Part shown: positions 16,952 to 25,629 of the stretch, piece after piece | How the letters are laid out: the number at the start of each line of letters is the position of its first letter | Position numbering within the stretch: position 1 is the stretch's first letter | Assembly (NCBI GenBank): GCA_902540235.1 | Contig: CACBLI010000001.1 | Location: 103,491-167,490 of the forward strand | DNA length: 64,000 nt | From: an uncultured Pelagibacteraceae bacterium | Lineage (GTDB): Bacteria > Pseudomonadota > Alphaproteobacteria > Pelagibacterales > Pelagibacteraceae | Direction: 5' to 3' | Notes under the pieces: generated by a model | The model's database searches: none | Seen by the model: only the letters and a program-made list of their open reading frames with translations | Told to the model about the DNA's origin: nothing | Translations under genes and position numbers: made by a program

Positions 16952-17431
16952 ATGACTAATAAAAATAAAGACAAAAAAGGTTTTACGTTAATCGAATTAT
17001 TAGTTGTTGTTGCAATTATTGGTGCATTGGCAGCTGTAGGAGTAGTTGCTTATAACGGGTATATTGGAGCTGCAAGAGAGAATTCTACAAAATCAATACA
17101 TAATGGTGTAGCAAAGTATATTGCTAATGAAGCTGCAAAATGTGCATTAGATGAAAACGCTACTATCATGGGTGGTACTATTACATGTACTTCTACTACA
17201 GATGCTATTATTACGGTACTAACAGGTGGAACAGTATTGCAAGATAAAGATCCTTATGATGGAGGGTTATCAGTGGTTGGAACAACACCTACTGATACTG
17301 ATAAAGTAAGAGGCAATGTAGTAGTTACAAAAGCTGATGCAGGCACTACACAGAAAATATTGATTACAACATGTTGGGATAAGGATTGTACAGAAACTGC
17401 CCTTACAACGACAGTTCAAGTATTTGAATAA
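16952..17431 (+). CDS. pilA: Type IV prepilin (major pilin candidate)
   Basis: A 159-residue class III-signal prepilin. Leader MTNKNKDKKG is cut before phenylalanine at the signature G|FTLIELLVVVAIIGALAAVG, which has the conserved Glu5 of the mature protein. The start at 16952 is chosen because GGGAGG lies just upstream and gives a normal 10-residue leader; in-frame ATGs at 16922 and 16892 would give leaders of 20 and 30 residues, the latter starting inside the tandem repeat. The C-terminal half carries cysteine pairs (C57/C71-like spacing and a CWDKDC near the end) fit for disulfide loops. It precedes a second prepilin by 33 bases. Confidence 0.9.
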   Translation: MTNKNKDKKGFTLIELLVVVAIIGALAAVGVVAYNGYIGAARENSTKSIHNGVAKYIANEAAKCALDENATIMGGTITCTSTTDAIITVLTGGTVLQDKDPYDGGLSVVGTTPTDTDKVRGNVVVTKADAGTTQKILITTCWDKDCTETALTTTVQVFE

Positions 17432-17464
17432 TTGCTGATAGTACAAAAACAAAAGTGCTGAACT

Positions 17465-17884
17465 TTGCAAGTTAAACTTATTAGAGGTTTTACTTTGATT
17501 GAACTGCTAATAGTAGTTGCAATCATCGGAACCCTCGCAGCCATTGGTACAGTTGCATATAATGGGTATGTAGGTGGTGCCAAAAAATCTGCTGCACAAA
17601 ACTCTATGCAACAAATCGCACTTCAAGAACAAGAATACCAGTCAATTTATGGTGATTATTTTGTTCAAAGTGGATGTACACCTAGCCAAGATAATACTGA
17701 TGCAATCAATACAGATTTATTTGAAACAACAGCAGATGAGCCTGTTGTTGCTGCTGAAGGTTATAGATTTTGTGTGGACACCCACACCACAGGTTTTGTC
17801 GTAAAAGCTTGTATGTGGGATGGCACCGCATGTATAGATGGTGAAGAACTTACTTTAAATACTAAAGGGGCAAATAATTTTTAA
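17465..17884 (+). CDS. Second type IV prepilin
   Basis: A 139-residue prepilin with an 8-residue leader MQVKLIRG followed by FTLIELLIVVAIIGTLAAIG, including Glu5. The start must be the TTG at 17465, since no ATG or GTG lies in frame before the cleavage site. Its N-terminal half resembles the upstream pilin (VAYNGYVGGAKKSAAQNSMQ against VAYNGYIGAARENSTKSIHN), indicating duplication, while the C-terminal globular part differs and has two cysteine pairs (including CMWDGTAC). It may be a second major pilin or a minor pilin; the weak start codon favours lower expression. Confidence 0.88.
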   Translation: MQVKLIRGFTLIELLIVVAIIGTLAAIGTVAYNGYVGGAKKSAAQNSMQQIALQEQEYQSIYGDYFVQSGCTPSQDNTDAINTDLFETTADEPVVAAEGYRFCVDTHTTGFVVKACMWDGTACIDGEELTLNTKGANNF

Positions 17885-17901
17885 TAAATGTCAGAAATAA
17901 A

Positions 17902-18147
17902 ATGTTTAAAAACAATTTCAAAGAATTCATTGAAAAATTATTTTCTGGCAATCAATCAAGCTTAATAAAAATATTTTCAACTTTAAGTATCATCTGGATG
18001 ATTTTCATCGGCTATCTGATCTGGTGGAATGGTATAAAAAATCCGGGATTTGACAAAAGCTTTAAATGGGATGAATGGATTTGGTTTGGTCTTGTACCAG
18101 CTATTGTGCCATTTATCTTTTATCTAATTTGGAAAAAGAGAGATTAA
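17902..18147 (+). CDS. Small two-helix membrane protein, unknown
   Basis: An 81-residue protein beginning 17 bases after the second prepilin. Two hydrophobic segments (about 25-43, FSTLSIIWMIFIGYLIWWNG, and 60-77, FGLVPAIVPFIFYLIW) flank a short tryptophan-rich loop with basic ends. No family is recognised. Position suggests co-transcription with the pilins, but a role in pilus biology is only a guess. Confidence 0.6.
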   Translation: MFKNNFKEFIEKLFSGNQSSLIKIFSTLSIIWMIFIGYLIWWNGIKNPGFDKSFKWDEWIWFGLVPAIVPFIFYLIWKKRD

Positions 18148-18230
18148 ATCTTGATAAATATGATAAAATTTTACTCAAAATGGATACTTTGTTTCATTGT
18201 GAAAATCAAAAAATTAAATAAGTTCGTGTT

Positions 18231-18518
18231 ATGAAAAAAATCCTTTTTGTATTTTTATTGGTACCTATATTGAGCAGCTGTGGCCAGTATACTTCAATGA
18301 TTGGACCAAGTTATACCTTGGTTGAGACTGGTAGCATTCTACAAGCATCAAGCTCATTATCTAGCTCTTTAGCTATGAATAATGCAAAGCAAACTTATAT
18401 TGATGAGATTAATAATAATATTTGCCCAACAACTCATTCCTCGGAACTAAGCGAAATATTTTTTGAAACTTTAGAGCAAATGGATTGCATTCAAGATCCA
18501 ATGAGTATTTATAGATAA
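18231..18518 (+). CDS. Small lipoprotein, unknown
   Basis: A 95-residue protein with a clear lipoprotein signal (MKKILFVFLLVPILSSC, lipobox LSSC). The mature part is short, serine-rich and contains two further cysteines. It lies just before the Amt-PP2C gene with an 11-base gap, so the two may be one operon. No family is recognised. The membrane facing cannot be decided from the sequence. Confidence 0.65.
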   Translation: MKKILFVFLLVPILSSCGQYTSMIGPSYTLVETGSILQASSSLSSSLAMNNAKQTYIDEINNNICPTTHSSELSEIFFETLEQMDCIQDPMSIYR

Positions 18519-18529
18519 TAATTTTCTAA

Positions 18530-20683
18530 ATGATGCCCCAAGAAGCAATTGATATTCTAATGAGCAATATCGACTCTTTGTGGGTCATCAACTGTGCAAT
18601 TTTAGTTTTCATTATGCAAGCAGGATTTATGTGTATGGAAACTGGTTTATCAAGACATAAAAACAGCATTAACGTTGCTTTAAAAAATGCTGCAGATTTT
18701 GGAGTTTCAGTAGTTATATTTTGGATTTTTGGATTTGGCTTGATGTTTGGCACATCGTATAATGGATTTTTTGGTACTGATTTATTTTTCTTCAAAACTG
18801 ATAAAGCCGAATACATGACTTACTTTGTTTTTCAGGCAATGTTCGTTGCAACCGCTGCAACAATAATTTCAGGAGCTGTTGCTGAAAGAATGAAGTTTAA
18901 TGGATATTTAATAATGACAGTTTTAGCAACTGGAATAATTTATCCTATAGTTGGTCATTGGGCTTGGTCCTCAAGTTATCTATCAAAATATGATACTGTA
19001 AATCAATTATTAAACGTAACAGGTGAAGTAAAAGCAACAGGATGGCTTTCAGATTTAGGGTTTGTTGACTTTGCTGGGAGTACAATTGTTCATTCTGTTG
19101 GGGGATGGATTGCACTTGCTGCGGTAATAATTTTAGGCCCTCGAATTGGTAAATACTCCGAAGCTAATAAGGGTAAATTTACAGGATCAAGTTTTCCTCT
19201 AGCCGTTTTAGGAGCTTTAATTTTATGGTTTGGTTGGTTTGGGTTTAATGGTGGAAGTAATGGTGCAATGGATGAAACAGTTCCATTAATTTTAATTAAT
19301 ACTTTTTTAGCCGCTGCATTTGGCTTATTAACTGGTTTAGGTATTTCTTATTATAAGTTTAAAAAGCCTGATCCTTTTTATATTATCTTAGGACCATTAG
19401 CAGGTTTAGTTTCAATCACAGCCGGATGTAATTCAATGACATCAGTGACTTCAATTTTTGTTGGAATTGTCGGTGCAATTATAGCGGTAACTGTAAATGA
19501 AATTTTAAATAAATTTGAAATCGATGATGTAGTTGGTGCCGTACCAGTTCATTTAGCTGCAGGAATTTGGGGAACATTAGCAGTTGGTTTTTTTAGTGAC
19601 TTAAGTATTTTAGATACCGGACTTGATAGAATTTCACAAGTCAAAACTCAATTTATAGGAGTAATTAGTATTGGAGCTTTTACATTTATTTCATCTTTTG
19701 TGATTTTAAATATTATTAATAAATTTTATCCACTAAGAGTAGGTCCAGCTCAAGAGGAGCTTGGATTAAATATTGCTGAACATAATGCGGTTTCTATTGA
19801 ACATGATTTAATTTCAATTTTAGATAAACAATCCATATCTGGTGATCTTAAAATTAGAGGTCCTCAAGATCCATTTACCGCAGGTGGAGTCATTGGTCTA
19901 TATTATAATAAGTTAATGAGCAAGCTTGAGACAAGTGAGGAGGAAAAAAATAAATGGCGTGAAAGAATTTCAAAAGAGGTTAAACTTGCAGTCAAAGTTC
20001 AAGAAAATTTTTTACCAAAAAGAAATTTAAAAAATTATCCCGTTCATGGAATTAATATTGCTGCAAGAGAAGTATCTGGCGATTTTTTCAGTTTTTATCC
20101 TCACAATGATAGCATTTATTTTGTCATAGCCGATGTGGCTGGAAAAGGTATTCATGCTGGAATGGTTATGGCTAAAGCATCAACTTTATTTGAAGTTTTA
20201 TCTCAATCAAAAGTAGATCCTGATGAAATGGTTTTTCATATGAACAATGATTTAAATAACACTAAAACTGCAGGAATGTTTGTGACTTCAATTGTGGGTG
20301 AATATAATTTAATATCTGATGAAATTAGATGGGTTAATGCTGGGCATCAACCAGCAGTTATCCGAAACAGCAATGGTGAATACAATCAGATCGAAAGTTC
20401 AGCACCTCCATTAGGAGTTATCAAACAAAAACATAAAGATGTTTATAACATTCATAAAATGAAATTAAATGGTTCAAGATTTTATGCTTTTACCGATGGC
20501 TTGTCTGAAAGTTTAAATGATAATGGTGAGGAAATAGGAATTGATGGCTCAATAAAAATTATTGAACAGAACTATAATAAAGAAACTATTAAGCAATTAG
20601 ATAACATTACAAAATCAGTAATAAATGTCAGCAAAAGTCAGAGACTCTCAGATGATTTGACATTAATTTGTATTGGGAAATAA
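18530..20683 (+). CDS. Ammonium transporter fused to a PP2C (SpoIIE-type) phosphatase
   Basis: A 717-residue fusion. Residues 1 to about 405 are a full Amt/Rh channel: twin histidines H188 (DFAGSTIVHSVGG) and H341 (VPVHLAAGIWG), the ligand aspartate D180, the gate phenylalanine in FQAMF and GWFGFNGGS are all present, so conduction or at least ammonium binding should be retained. A linker of about 65 residues leads to a SpoIIE-type PP2C domain (about 480-717) with metal aspartates D518 (VSGDFF), D535 (ADVAGKG), D656 (FTDGLSE) and SDDLTLI at the end. By analogy with Amt-kinase and Amt-GGDEF sensors, ammonium passage probably modulates phosphatase activity. The likely substrate is the RsbV-like protein 2 kb upstream (inference). 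An ATG at 18533 is an equal start candidate. Confidence 0.93.
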   Translation: MMPQEAIDILMSNIDSLWVINCAILVFIMQAGFMCMETGLSRHKNSINVALKNAADFGVSVVIFWIFGFGLMFGTSYNGFFGTDLFFFKTDKAEYMTYFVFQAMFVATAATIISGAVAERMKFNGYLIMTVLATGIIYPIVGHWAWSSSYLSKYDTVNQLLNVTGEVKATGWLSDLGFVDFAGSTIVHSVGGWIALAAVIILGPRIGKYSEANKGKFTGSSFPLAVLGALILWFGWFGFNGGSNGAMDETVPLILINTFLAAAFGLLTGLGISYYKFKKPDPFYIILGPLAGLVSITAGCNSMTSVTSIFVGIVGAIIAVTVNEILNKFEIDDVVGAVPVHLAAGIWGTLAVGFFSDLSILDTGLDRISQVKTQFIGVISIGAFTFISSFVILNIINKFYPLRVGPAQEELGLNIAEHNAVSIEHDLISILDKQSISGDLKIRGPQDPFTAGGVIGLYYNKLMSKLETSEEEKNKWRERISKEVKLAVKVQENFLPKRNLKNYPVHGINIAAREVSGDFFSFYPHNDSIYFVIADVAGKGIHAGMVMAKASTLFEVLSQSKVDPDEMVFHMNNDLNNTKTAGMFVTSIVGEYNLISDEIRWVNAGHQPAVIRNSNGEYNQIESSAPPLGVIKQKHKDVYNIHKMKLNGSRFYAFTDGLSESLNDNGEEIGIDGSIKIIEQNYNKETIKQLDNITKSVINVSKSQRLSDDLTLICIGK

Positions 20684-20742
20684 CATTTATTTAAAAAAAT
20701 TATTAATTGAAAAAAAGATTAGACCTAATATCTTTCGATTTT

Positions 20743-22047
20743 ATGATTTTAAACCTATTAAGAATTAAAATAATTTTAGCTTCAACTTTATTGTTGATGA
20801 CAACATCAGCATTAGCTTCAGAAAAAAATATTACTTATATGCAAATTTTACAAAAACCTAACGATCTAGATTTAAATTTAAAATATGCACAACAACAAGG
20901 CAAGATGGGAAATTTCAAGCAAACAATATCTACTTTAGAGAGATTGACTATGCTTTATCCTGACAATGTTGAAATTAAATTATATTTACTCTCTGTTTTA
21001 GTACAAGTGGACTCTCCAGAAAAAGCTAACACTATTATAGAAGAGATGAAATTAAGAAGAGATTTAGATCCAGACGATCTTGAAACTTTAGTTGAGATCG
21101 AGGAAGAATTAAAAGATAGAGAGCCTAGTCTTTGGAATATAACTGCAGATTTGTCTTTTGGTGCTTTATATACAGATAACGTCAATAGTGTTTCAAAAAC
21201 AAGATTACAAAGTGAGAGTGATAGTGTTGTAGGTTTTAATTCTGCAAAGTATGATAGAACACTTAGTGGTGGTCTGGGTCTATCAGCTACAAGACCTATC
21301 GGAGAAGAGTCTTCTTTATTGTTGAATGTCTCTCATTCGACTTCAGAACAATATCAAGAAACTGATGATGATTACCAAAGCTATGGTTTTACTCTTGGTT
21401 TTGACACTACACTTGGTAATCAAAGTTTAAGTCCGTATTTAATGTTAAGTAAATCTGATTATCAAACAGATGCAGATAGTTTTTCAAAGATGTATGGTAT
21501 TGGAGGATTTTTCTCAGTGGGGGAAAGAAATTCATTTAGTTATGGTTACTCTTATGCAACCTCTAAAGGCAATCACAATTCTGAGGACGACACTGCAATG
21601 CAAACAAATTCAGTAGCACACGGTTTTACTTTCGGGCATGACTTAATTATTACAGAAATTATTTCATCGAGCCTTAGTTTAGGTTATTCCGATACAGATG
21701 CAAGAGTAGATGCTGGAAATGATTATGAAACATATGATGTCGGTTTTGGTTTAAATTTTGCATTTCCCTGGGCATACATTGCTGTGAGTAACTCTTATGG
21801 TTTTAATGATTATAAAAAAGAAGATAGTTCAGTTGACTCAACAAAGTTAAGATCAGATTATACCAATACTTTTGATATAATGTTAACCAAAGCTATCGGA
21901 GACATTTTTCCAGCTATTGATCCTAACAGAAGTCTTTTTATAAACATGTCATATGAAAAACTTATATCTGAGGGAAATATTCTAAATTATGACTACATAA
22001 CCGATTCTTTCTCTCTAAGTTTCTCTAAATCTACCAGACTCAATTGA
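20743..22047 (+). CDS. TPR-like periplasmic domain with outer-membrane beta-barrel
   Basis: A 434-residue exported protein. The ATG at 20743 gives a clean signal peptide (LLRIKIILASTLLLMTTSALA); a TTG at 20707 would add 12 residues. About residues 30-130 are helical, TPR-like repeats (LKYAQQQGKMGNFKQTISTL). The remainder, about 140-434, alternates polar and hydrophobic residues with many aromatic strand ends, as in a barrel of about 14-16 strands, resembling surface lipoprotein assembly modifier (Slam/DUF560-like) architecture. It ends STRLN rather than in an aromatic residue. It precedes the FecR-domain and CHASE2 genes; such neighbours suggest an envelope-sensing unit. Confidence 0.7.
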   Translation: MILNLLRIKIILASTLLLMTTSALASEKNITYMQILQKPNDLDLNLKYAQQQGKMGNFKQTISTLERLTMLYPDNVEIKLYLLSVLVQVDSPEKANTIIEEMKLRRDLDPDDLETLVEIEEELKDREPSLWNITADLSFGALYTDNVNSVSKTRLQSESDSVVGFNSAKYDRTLSGGLGLSATRPIGEESSLLLNVSHSTSEQYQETDDDYQSYGFTLGFDTTLGNQSLSPYLMLSKSDYQTDADSFSKMYGIGGFFSVGERNSFSYGYSYATSKGNHNSEDDTAMQTNSVAHGFTFGHDLIITEIISSSLSLGYSDTDARVDAGNDYETYDVGFGLNFAFPWAYIAVSNSYGFNDYKKEDSSVDSTKLRSDYTNTFDIMLTKAIGDIFPAIDPNRSLFINMSYEKLISEGNILNYDYITDSFSLSFSKSTRLN

Positions 22048-22163
22048 TTTCTATTATTATAAAAATTATCATCAATAAATCCCCTTAAAATTGAGCATTT
22101 AGGCTGTTCAATTTGAGCTATTTATGGTTTCTTTTTTTATGATTTTTGATACTTTTTCGATGT

Positions 22164-23507
22164 ATGAAAAAAATAATATCAGCTTTATTAAGCTTAATTT
22201 TTTTATTCAGTATTAATGTAAATGCTGAAGAAAAATTAACAATCGAGAAACAACTAGTAGGAATAGTTGGGGCTATTTCTGGTACAGTTAAAACTGAGAC
22301 AAGAGAATTAAAAGCTGGTGATCAAATTTATTTAAATGAGACGATTTATGCAGGACCTGGTTCAGGAACTCAAATTTTACTTTTAGACCAATCAACTTTT
22401 ACCGTTGGAGAAGATTCAGAAGTAGTAATGGACACATTTGTTTTTGATCCTGAAACAAATGATGGAAAAATAGTTGCAAGTGTAAAACAGGGAAGTTTGA
22501 AAGTTATTTCTGGACTTATCAGTAAAAAAAATCCTGACAGTTTAACTGTAGAAGTTCCAGAAGGTACATTAGGTTCTAGAGGAACAGAATTTCAAACGAT
22601 AGTTTCAAAAGGAAAAACTGACACTTTATTAATTGGTCCTGGAAAAAATAACACTTTAGGAATGAGACCAGGAGCAGTTCTAGTTGGGAATAAACTTGGC
22701 TCAACTTTACTCGATAATCCTTATAGCATGACTTCAATGACGAAGGGAAAAGCACCAGGACAAGCTAAAAAAATTACTAAAAACCAATTGAAGAAATTTA
22801 ATAAAAAAATGAAAGCTTTAAGAGTTGCTAAACTATCTCCAGATGAAGCTAAAAGTGAAAGAAAAGTTTTAAGAAAGAAACTAAAGAAGGAATTAAAATC
22901 GTTAGGTTTTGAAAAAGAGGAAATTAAAACAATAATTAAAGAAAATATTCAAAAAGATAAAGAAAAGAAAGTTGCTATCAAAAAAGAAAGAGCTGAAGAA
23001 CGAAAAAAAGCAAGAGCAGAAAAAAAAGCTGCTAAAAAAGAGGGCAACGTAGATAAGAAAAAAGGTAAAAAGAAAAAAGGCAAAGCTGAAAAGAAAAAAA
23101 GTAAAAAGAAAAAAGGCAAAGCTGAAAAGAAAAAAGGTAAAAAGAAAAAAGCTAAAGCTAAAGCTGAGAAAAAAGATAAGAAAAAAGCTGTAAAGAAAAA
23201 ACCAGCAAAGAAAAAAGCAAAAGCAGAAAAGAAAAAACCTGCTAAGAAAAAAGCTGTTAAAAAGAAAGCAGCACCTAAGAAGAAAAAAGCTGTGAAAAAG
23301 AAACCAGCACCTAAAAAGAAAAAAGCTGTTAAGAAAAAACCAAAACCTAAAAAGAAAAAAGCTGTTAAGAAAAAACCAAAACCTAAAAAGAAAAAAGTTA
23401 AGAAGAAGCCTAAAAAGAAAAAAAAGATAGCTAAAAAGAAAAGAGTTGTTAAAAAGAAAAAAGCAGCTAAGAAAAGAAAAGCTAAGAAAAAAAGAAATAA
23501 GAGATAA
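22164..23507 (+). CDS. FecR-domain exported protein with a long lysine-rich tail
   Basis: A 447-residue protein from the ATG at 22164 (signal peptide MKKIISALLSLIFLFSINVNA). About residues 30-160 form a FecR domain (IVGAISGTVKTETRELKAGD, then QILLLDQSTFTVGEDSEVVM and VEVPEGTLGSRGTEF). From about 250 to the end the chain is almost only Lys, Ala, Glu, Pro and Val in KKKA/KKKP-like units, similar in composition to histone H1 tails. FecR domains in the periplasm often pair with CHASE2 sensors, and a CHASE2-PP2C gene follows 58 bases later. The tail could bind anionic polymers such as LPS, exopolysaccharide or DNA (inference). Confidence 0.85.
   Translation: MKKIISALLSLIFLFSINVNAEEKLTIEKQLVGIVGAISGTVKTETRELKAGDQIYLNETIYAGPGSGTQILLLDQSTFTVGEDSEVVMDTFVFDPETNDGKIVASVKQGSLKVISGLISKKNPDSLTVEVPEGTLGSRGTEFQTIVSKGKTDTLLIGPGKNNTLGMRPGAVLVGNKLGSTLLDNPYSMTSMTKGKAPGQAKKITKNQLKKFNKKMKALRVAKLSPDEAKSERKVLRKKLKKELKSLGFEKEEIKTIIKENIQKDKEKKVAIKKERAEERKKARAEKKAAKKEGNVDKKKGKKKKGKAEKKKSKKKKGKAEKKKGKKKKAKAKAEKKDKKKAVKKKPAKKKAKAEKKKPAKKKAVKKKAAPKKKKAVKKKPAPKKKKAVKKKPKPKKKKAVKKKPKPKKKKVKKKPKKKKKIAKKKRVVKKKKAAKKRKAKKKRNKR
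23041..23500 (+). repeat. Low-complexity AAG/AAA-rich tandem coding repeat (lysine tail)
   Basis: Purine-rich coding repeat built of AAGAAAAAAGCTGTTAAG-like units, for example consecutive copies at about 23275-23400 that differ by single bases. It encodes the KKKAVKKKP tail. Such a run is prone to length change by slippage between strains. Confidence 0.85.
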
Positions 23508-23565
23508 TTAGTTCTTTTCCATTAAGTTTTATTTACTTTATCTGAATTCAATATAAATTTGACGT

Positions 23566-25623
23566 GTGAAAGCATTTTTGCAAAAACACTTAAACTATTT
23601 TACTTTCTTAGTAGTTTTATTACTTCTAATTTTGCTAAAAATCATAAATCCATCATTTATAAAATCAGTTTCATATCTAAGTTTTGATTTATATCAAAAA
23701 GTATTTGCTAAAAAAAAAGATAGTGAAGTAGTCATTATAGATATTGATGAAAAAAGTTTAGGAAAATTTGGACAGTTTCCCTGGAACAGGAAAGTTTTTG
23801 CAAAAATTATAGATCAAGTTAATTTATCAAATCCAAAAGCGATTGGCTTCGATATTTTTTTTACTGAAAAAGACAAACAATCCCCAGATGAAATAGTTAA
23901 ATCTTATAATTTAGTCCCTAATGATATTAAAGATCTTTTAGATTTAAAAAGTCCCGATGATGTTTTTTCTGAAAAATTAAAAGAGTCTAAATCGGTAATT
24001 GCTGTTTTAGGTAGCGCAGTTCCATCTCATTCCAACTATGATCGAAAAGCTAAGGCGAGATTTTTGTCTAAAGGAGGAGACCCAAAACAATTTACTTATA
24101 AATATCCTTACTCAATAGGTTCACTTGAAAAGTTAGAACAAAATGTAAAGGGATTAGGTTCAATCTCCTTTTTAGATCAATTAGATGGAATAATAAGGTC
24201 GCTACCTCTAATTGTTCAATTTGATAAAAAATTGTATCCCACGATGGGATTAGAAATGGTTCGTGTCGGTGCTAAACAAAAAAATGTTTACATAGAACTT
24301 AATGAAGTTGGAATAAAAAGAATAAGCACGAGACCTTATAAAATTAATTCTGATCCTAATGGTATTATTTGGATCAAATATAAAAAATCAGACAAGAAAC
24401 AATATATCTCAGCTGAGGATGTTTACGATGGAAAATTTCAATCAGATTTTTTTAAGGATAAATACGTTTTAATTGGTGCATCAGCTCAAGGACTTTTCGA
24501 TTTAGTTAAAACTCCACTTGGAATAACTGTGCCTGGAGTTGAAGTTCATGCGAATGTGATTGAAAATATTTTGGACCAATCTTATTTAATAAGAAATCCA
24601 AATACCTATATTTTTGAATTGTTATTTTCTATAATTGTAGCTTTATTAACATTTATATTATCTCAAAAAACAAAACCTAAATATAGTTTATCAATTTTTT
24701 TTGGTAATATTCTAGCAATTATAATTATTGGATTTTCAATTTATAAATTTAGATCTGAACTGGTAGATATTAGCTATCCGATATTTATTGTTGCTATAAC
24801 ATTTTTAACAGGTCTTTATTTTAGGTTTATTGAAGAAAATAAATTGGCTTTAGCCAATTTGCAAAAAGAAGCTAAGCTTTTAAAAGAAAGAGAATTAGCT
24901 GCTGGAGTTCAAAAAAGCTTATTTCCAGATATCTCAAAATTTGAAAATTTCATTTTTGCTAAAAACGTTCCAGCTCGAGACGTATCAGGAGACTATTTTG
25001 ATGTTGTTAGATCGACACCTGAGGAATATTTTTTTACCTTAGCCGATGTTTCTGGCAAAGGAGTTAAGGCTGGAATGTATATGGCAAAAGCATCCTCAAT
25101 ATTTAGAACTCTTACTAATTTAAAATTCCCTTTAGAAAAAGTTGTCTTTGGAGTGAATAATGAATTAGTTGAAGCTAAATTTAAAGGGATGTTCGTAACA
25201 GCTGTTTTTGGTAAGTTAAACATAAAAACAGGTGAATTAGTTTTTATAAATGCAGGTCATGAGAGTATTCTCACTTTTGATAAAGATAAAAACTACGACT
25301 ATATTAAATCAGATATGCCACCTATTGGAATTATAAAATATTTTACAGAGTCGATGGTAAAATCAAACACTATAAATCTTAAAGATAAGACATTTGTTGT
25401 CTATACTGATGGTGTAACAGAGGGATACTTAAAAAATGGTGAGGAATTAGGTGCAGAAGGGGTACAAAAAATCATTGATGGCATGACAGATGTAACACCT
25501 AAAAACATTGTAGAATCTATTGAAAAAGAGTTAAACTGGGGTGCTGAAAAATTAAGGGACGATATTACTTGTATGGCTATCAATATAGAAAATACTGAGC
25601 TGATCAAAAAATTAAAAACTTAA
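23566..25623 (+). CDS. CHASE2 sensor - PP2C (SpoIIE-type) phosphatase
   Basis: A 685-residue membrane sensor starting with GTG (no ATG in frame nearby). One N-terminal helix (about 11-27) is followed by a periplasmic CHASE2 domain (about 40-340: VVIIDIDEKSLGKFGQFPWN, then AIGFDIFFTE, VLIGASAQGLFDLVKTPLG, VPGVEVHANVIENIL). Three hydrophobic segments (about 347-420), a short coiled linker (ANLQKEAKLLKERELAAGVQ) and a PP2C domain (about 445-685) follow, with D476 (VSGDYFDV), D494 (ADVSGKGV), YTDGVTEG and RDDITCMAI. CHASE2 is usually fused to adenylate cyclases or kinases. Here the output is a phosphatase, likely acting on the RsbV-like protein. The FecR protein upstream is a candidate ligand. 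Confidence 0.92.
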   Translation: MKAFLQKHLNYFTFLVVLLLLILLKIINPSFIKSVSYLSFDLYQKVFAKKKDSEVVIIDIDEKSLGKFGQFPWNRKVFAKIIDQVNLSNPKAIGFDIFFTEKDKQSPDEIVKSYNLVPNDIKDLLDLKSPDDVFSEKLKESKSVIAVLGSAVPSHSNYDRKAKARFLSKGGDPKQFTYKYPYSIGSLEKLEQNVKGLGSISFLDQLDGIIRSLPLIVQFDKKLYPTMGLEMVRVGAKQKNVYIELNEVGIKRISTRPYKINSDPNGIIWIKYKKSDKKQYISAEDVYDGKFQSDFFKDKYVLIGASAQGLFDLVKTPLGITVPGVEVHANVIENILDQSYLIRNPNTYIFELLFSIIVALLTFILSQKTKPKYSLSIFFGNILAIIIIGFSIYKFRSELVDISYPIFIVAITFLTGLYFRFIEENKLALANLQKEAKLLKERELAAGVQKSLFPDISKFENFIFAKNVPARDVSGDYFDVVRSTPEEYFFTLADVSGKGVKAGMYMAKASSIFRTLTNLKFPLEKVVFGVNNELVEAKFKGMFVTAVFGKLNIKTGELVFINAGHESILTFDKDKNYDYIKSDMPPIGIIKYFTESMVKSNTINLKDKTFVVYTDGVTEGYLKNGEELGAEGVQKIIDGMTDVTPKNIVESIEKELNWGAEKLRDDITCMAINIENTELIKKLKT

Positions 25624-25629
25624 AATTAA

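Noticed and set aside
23041..23500. CRISPR-like or satellite repeat
   Set aside because: Units are in frame, vary by single codons and encode the lysine tail of the FecR protein; there are no spacers.
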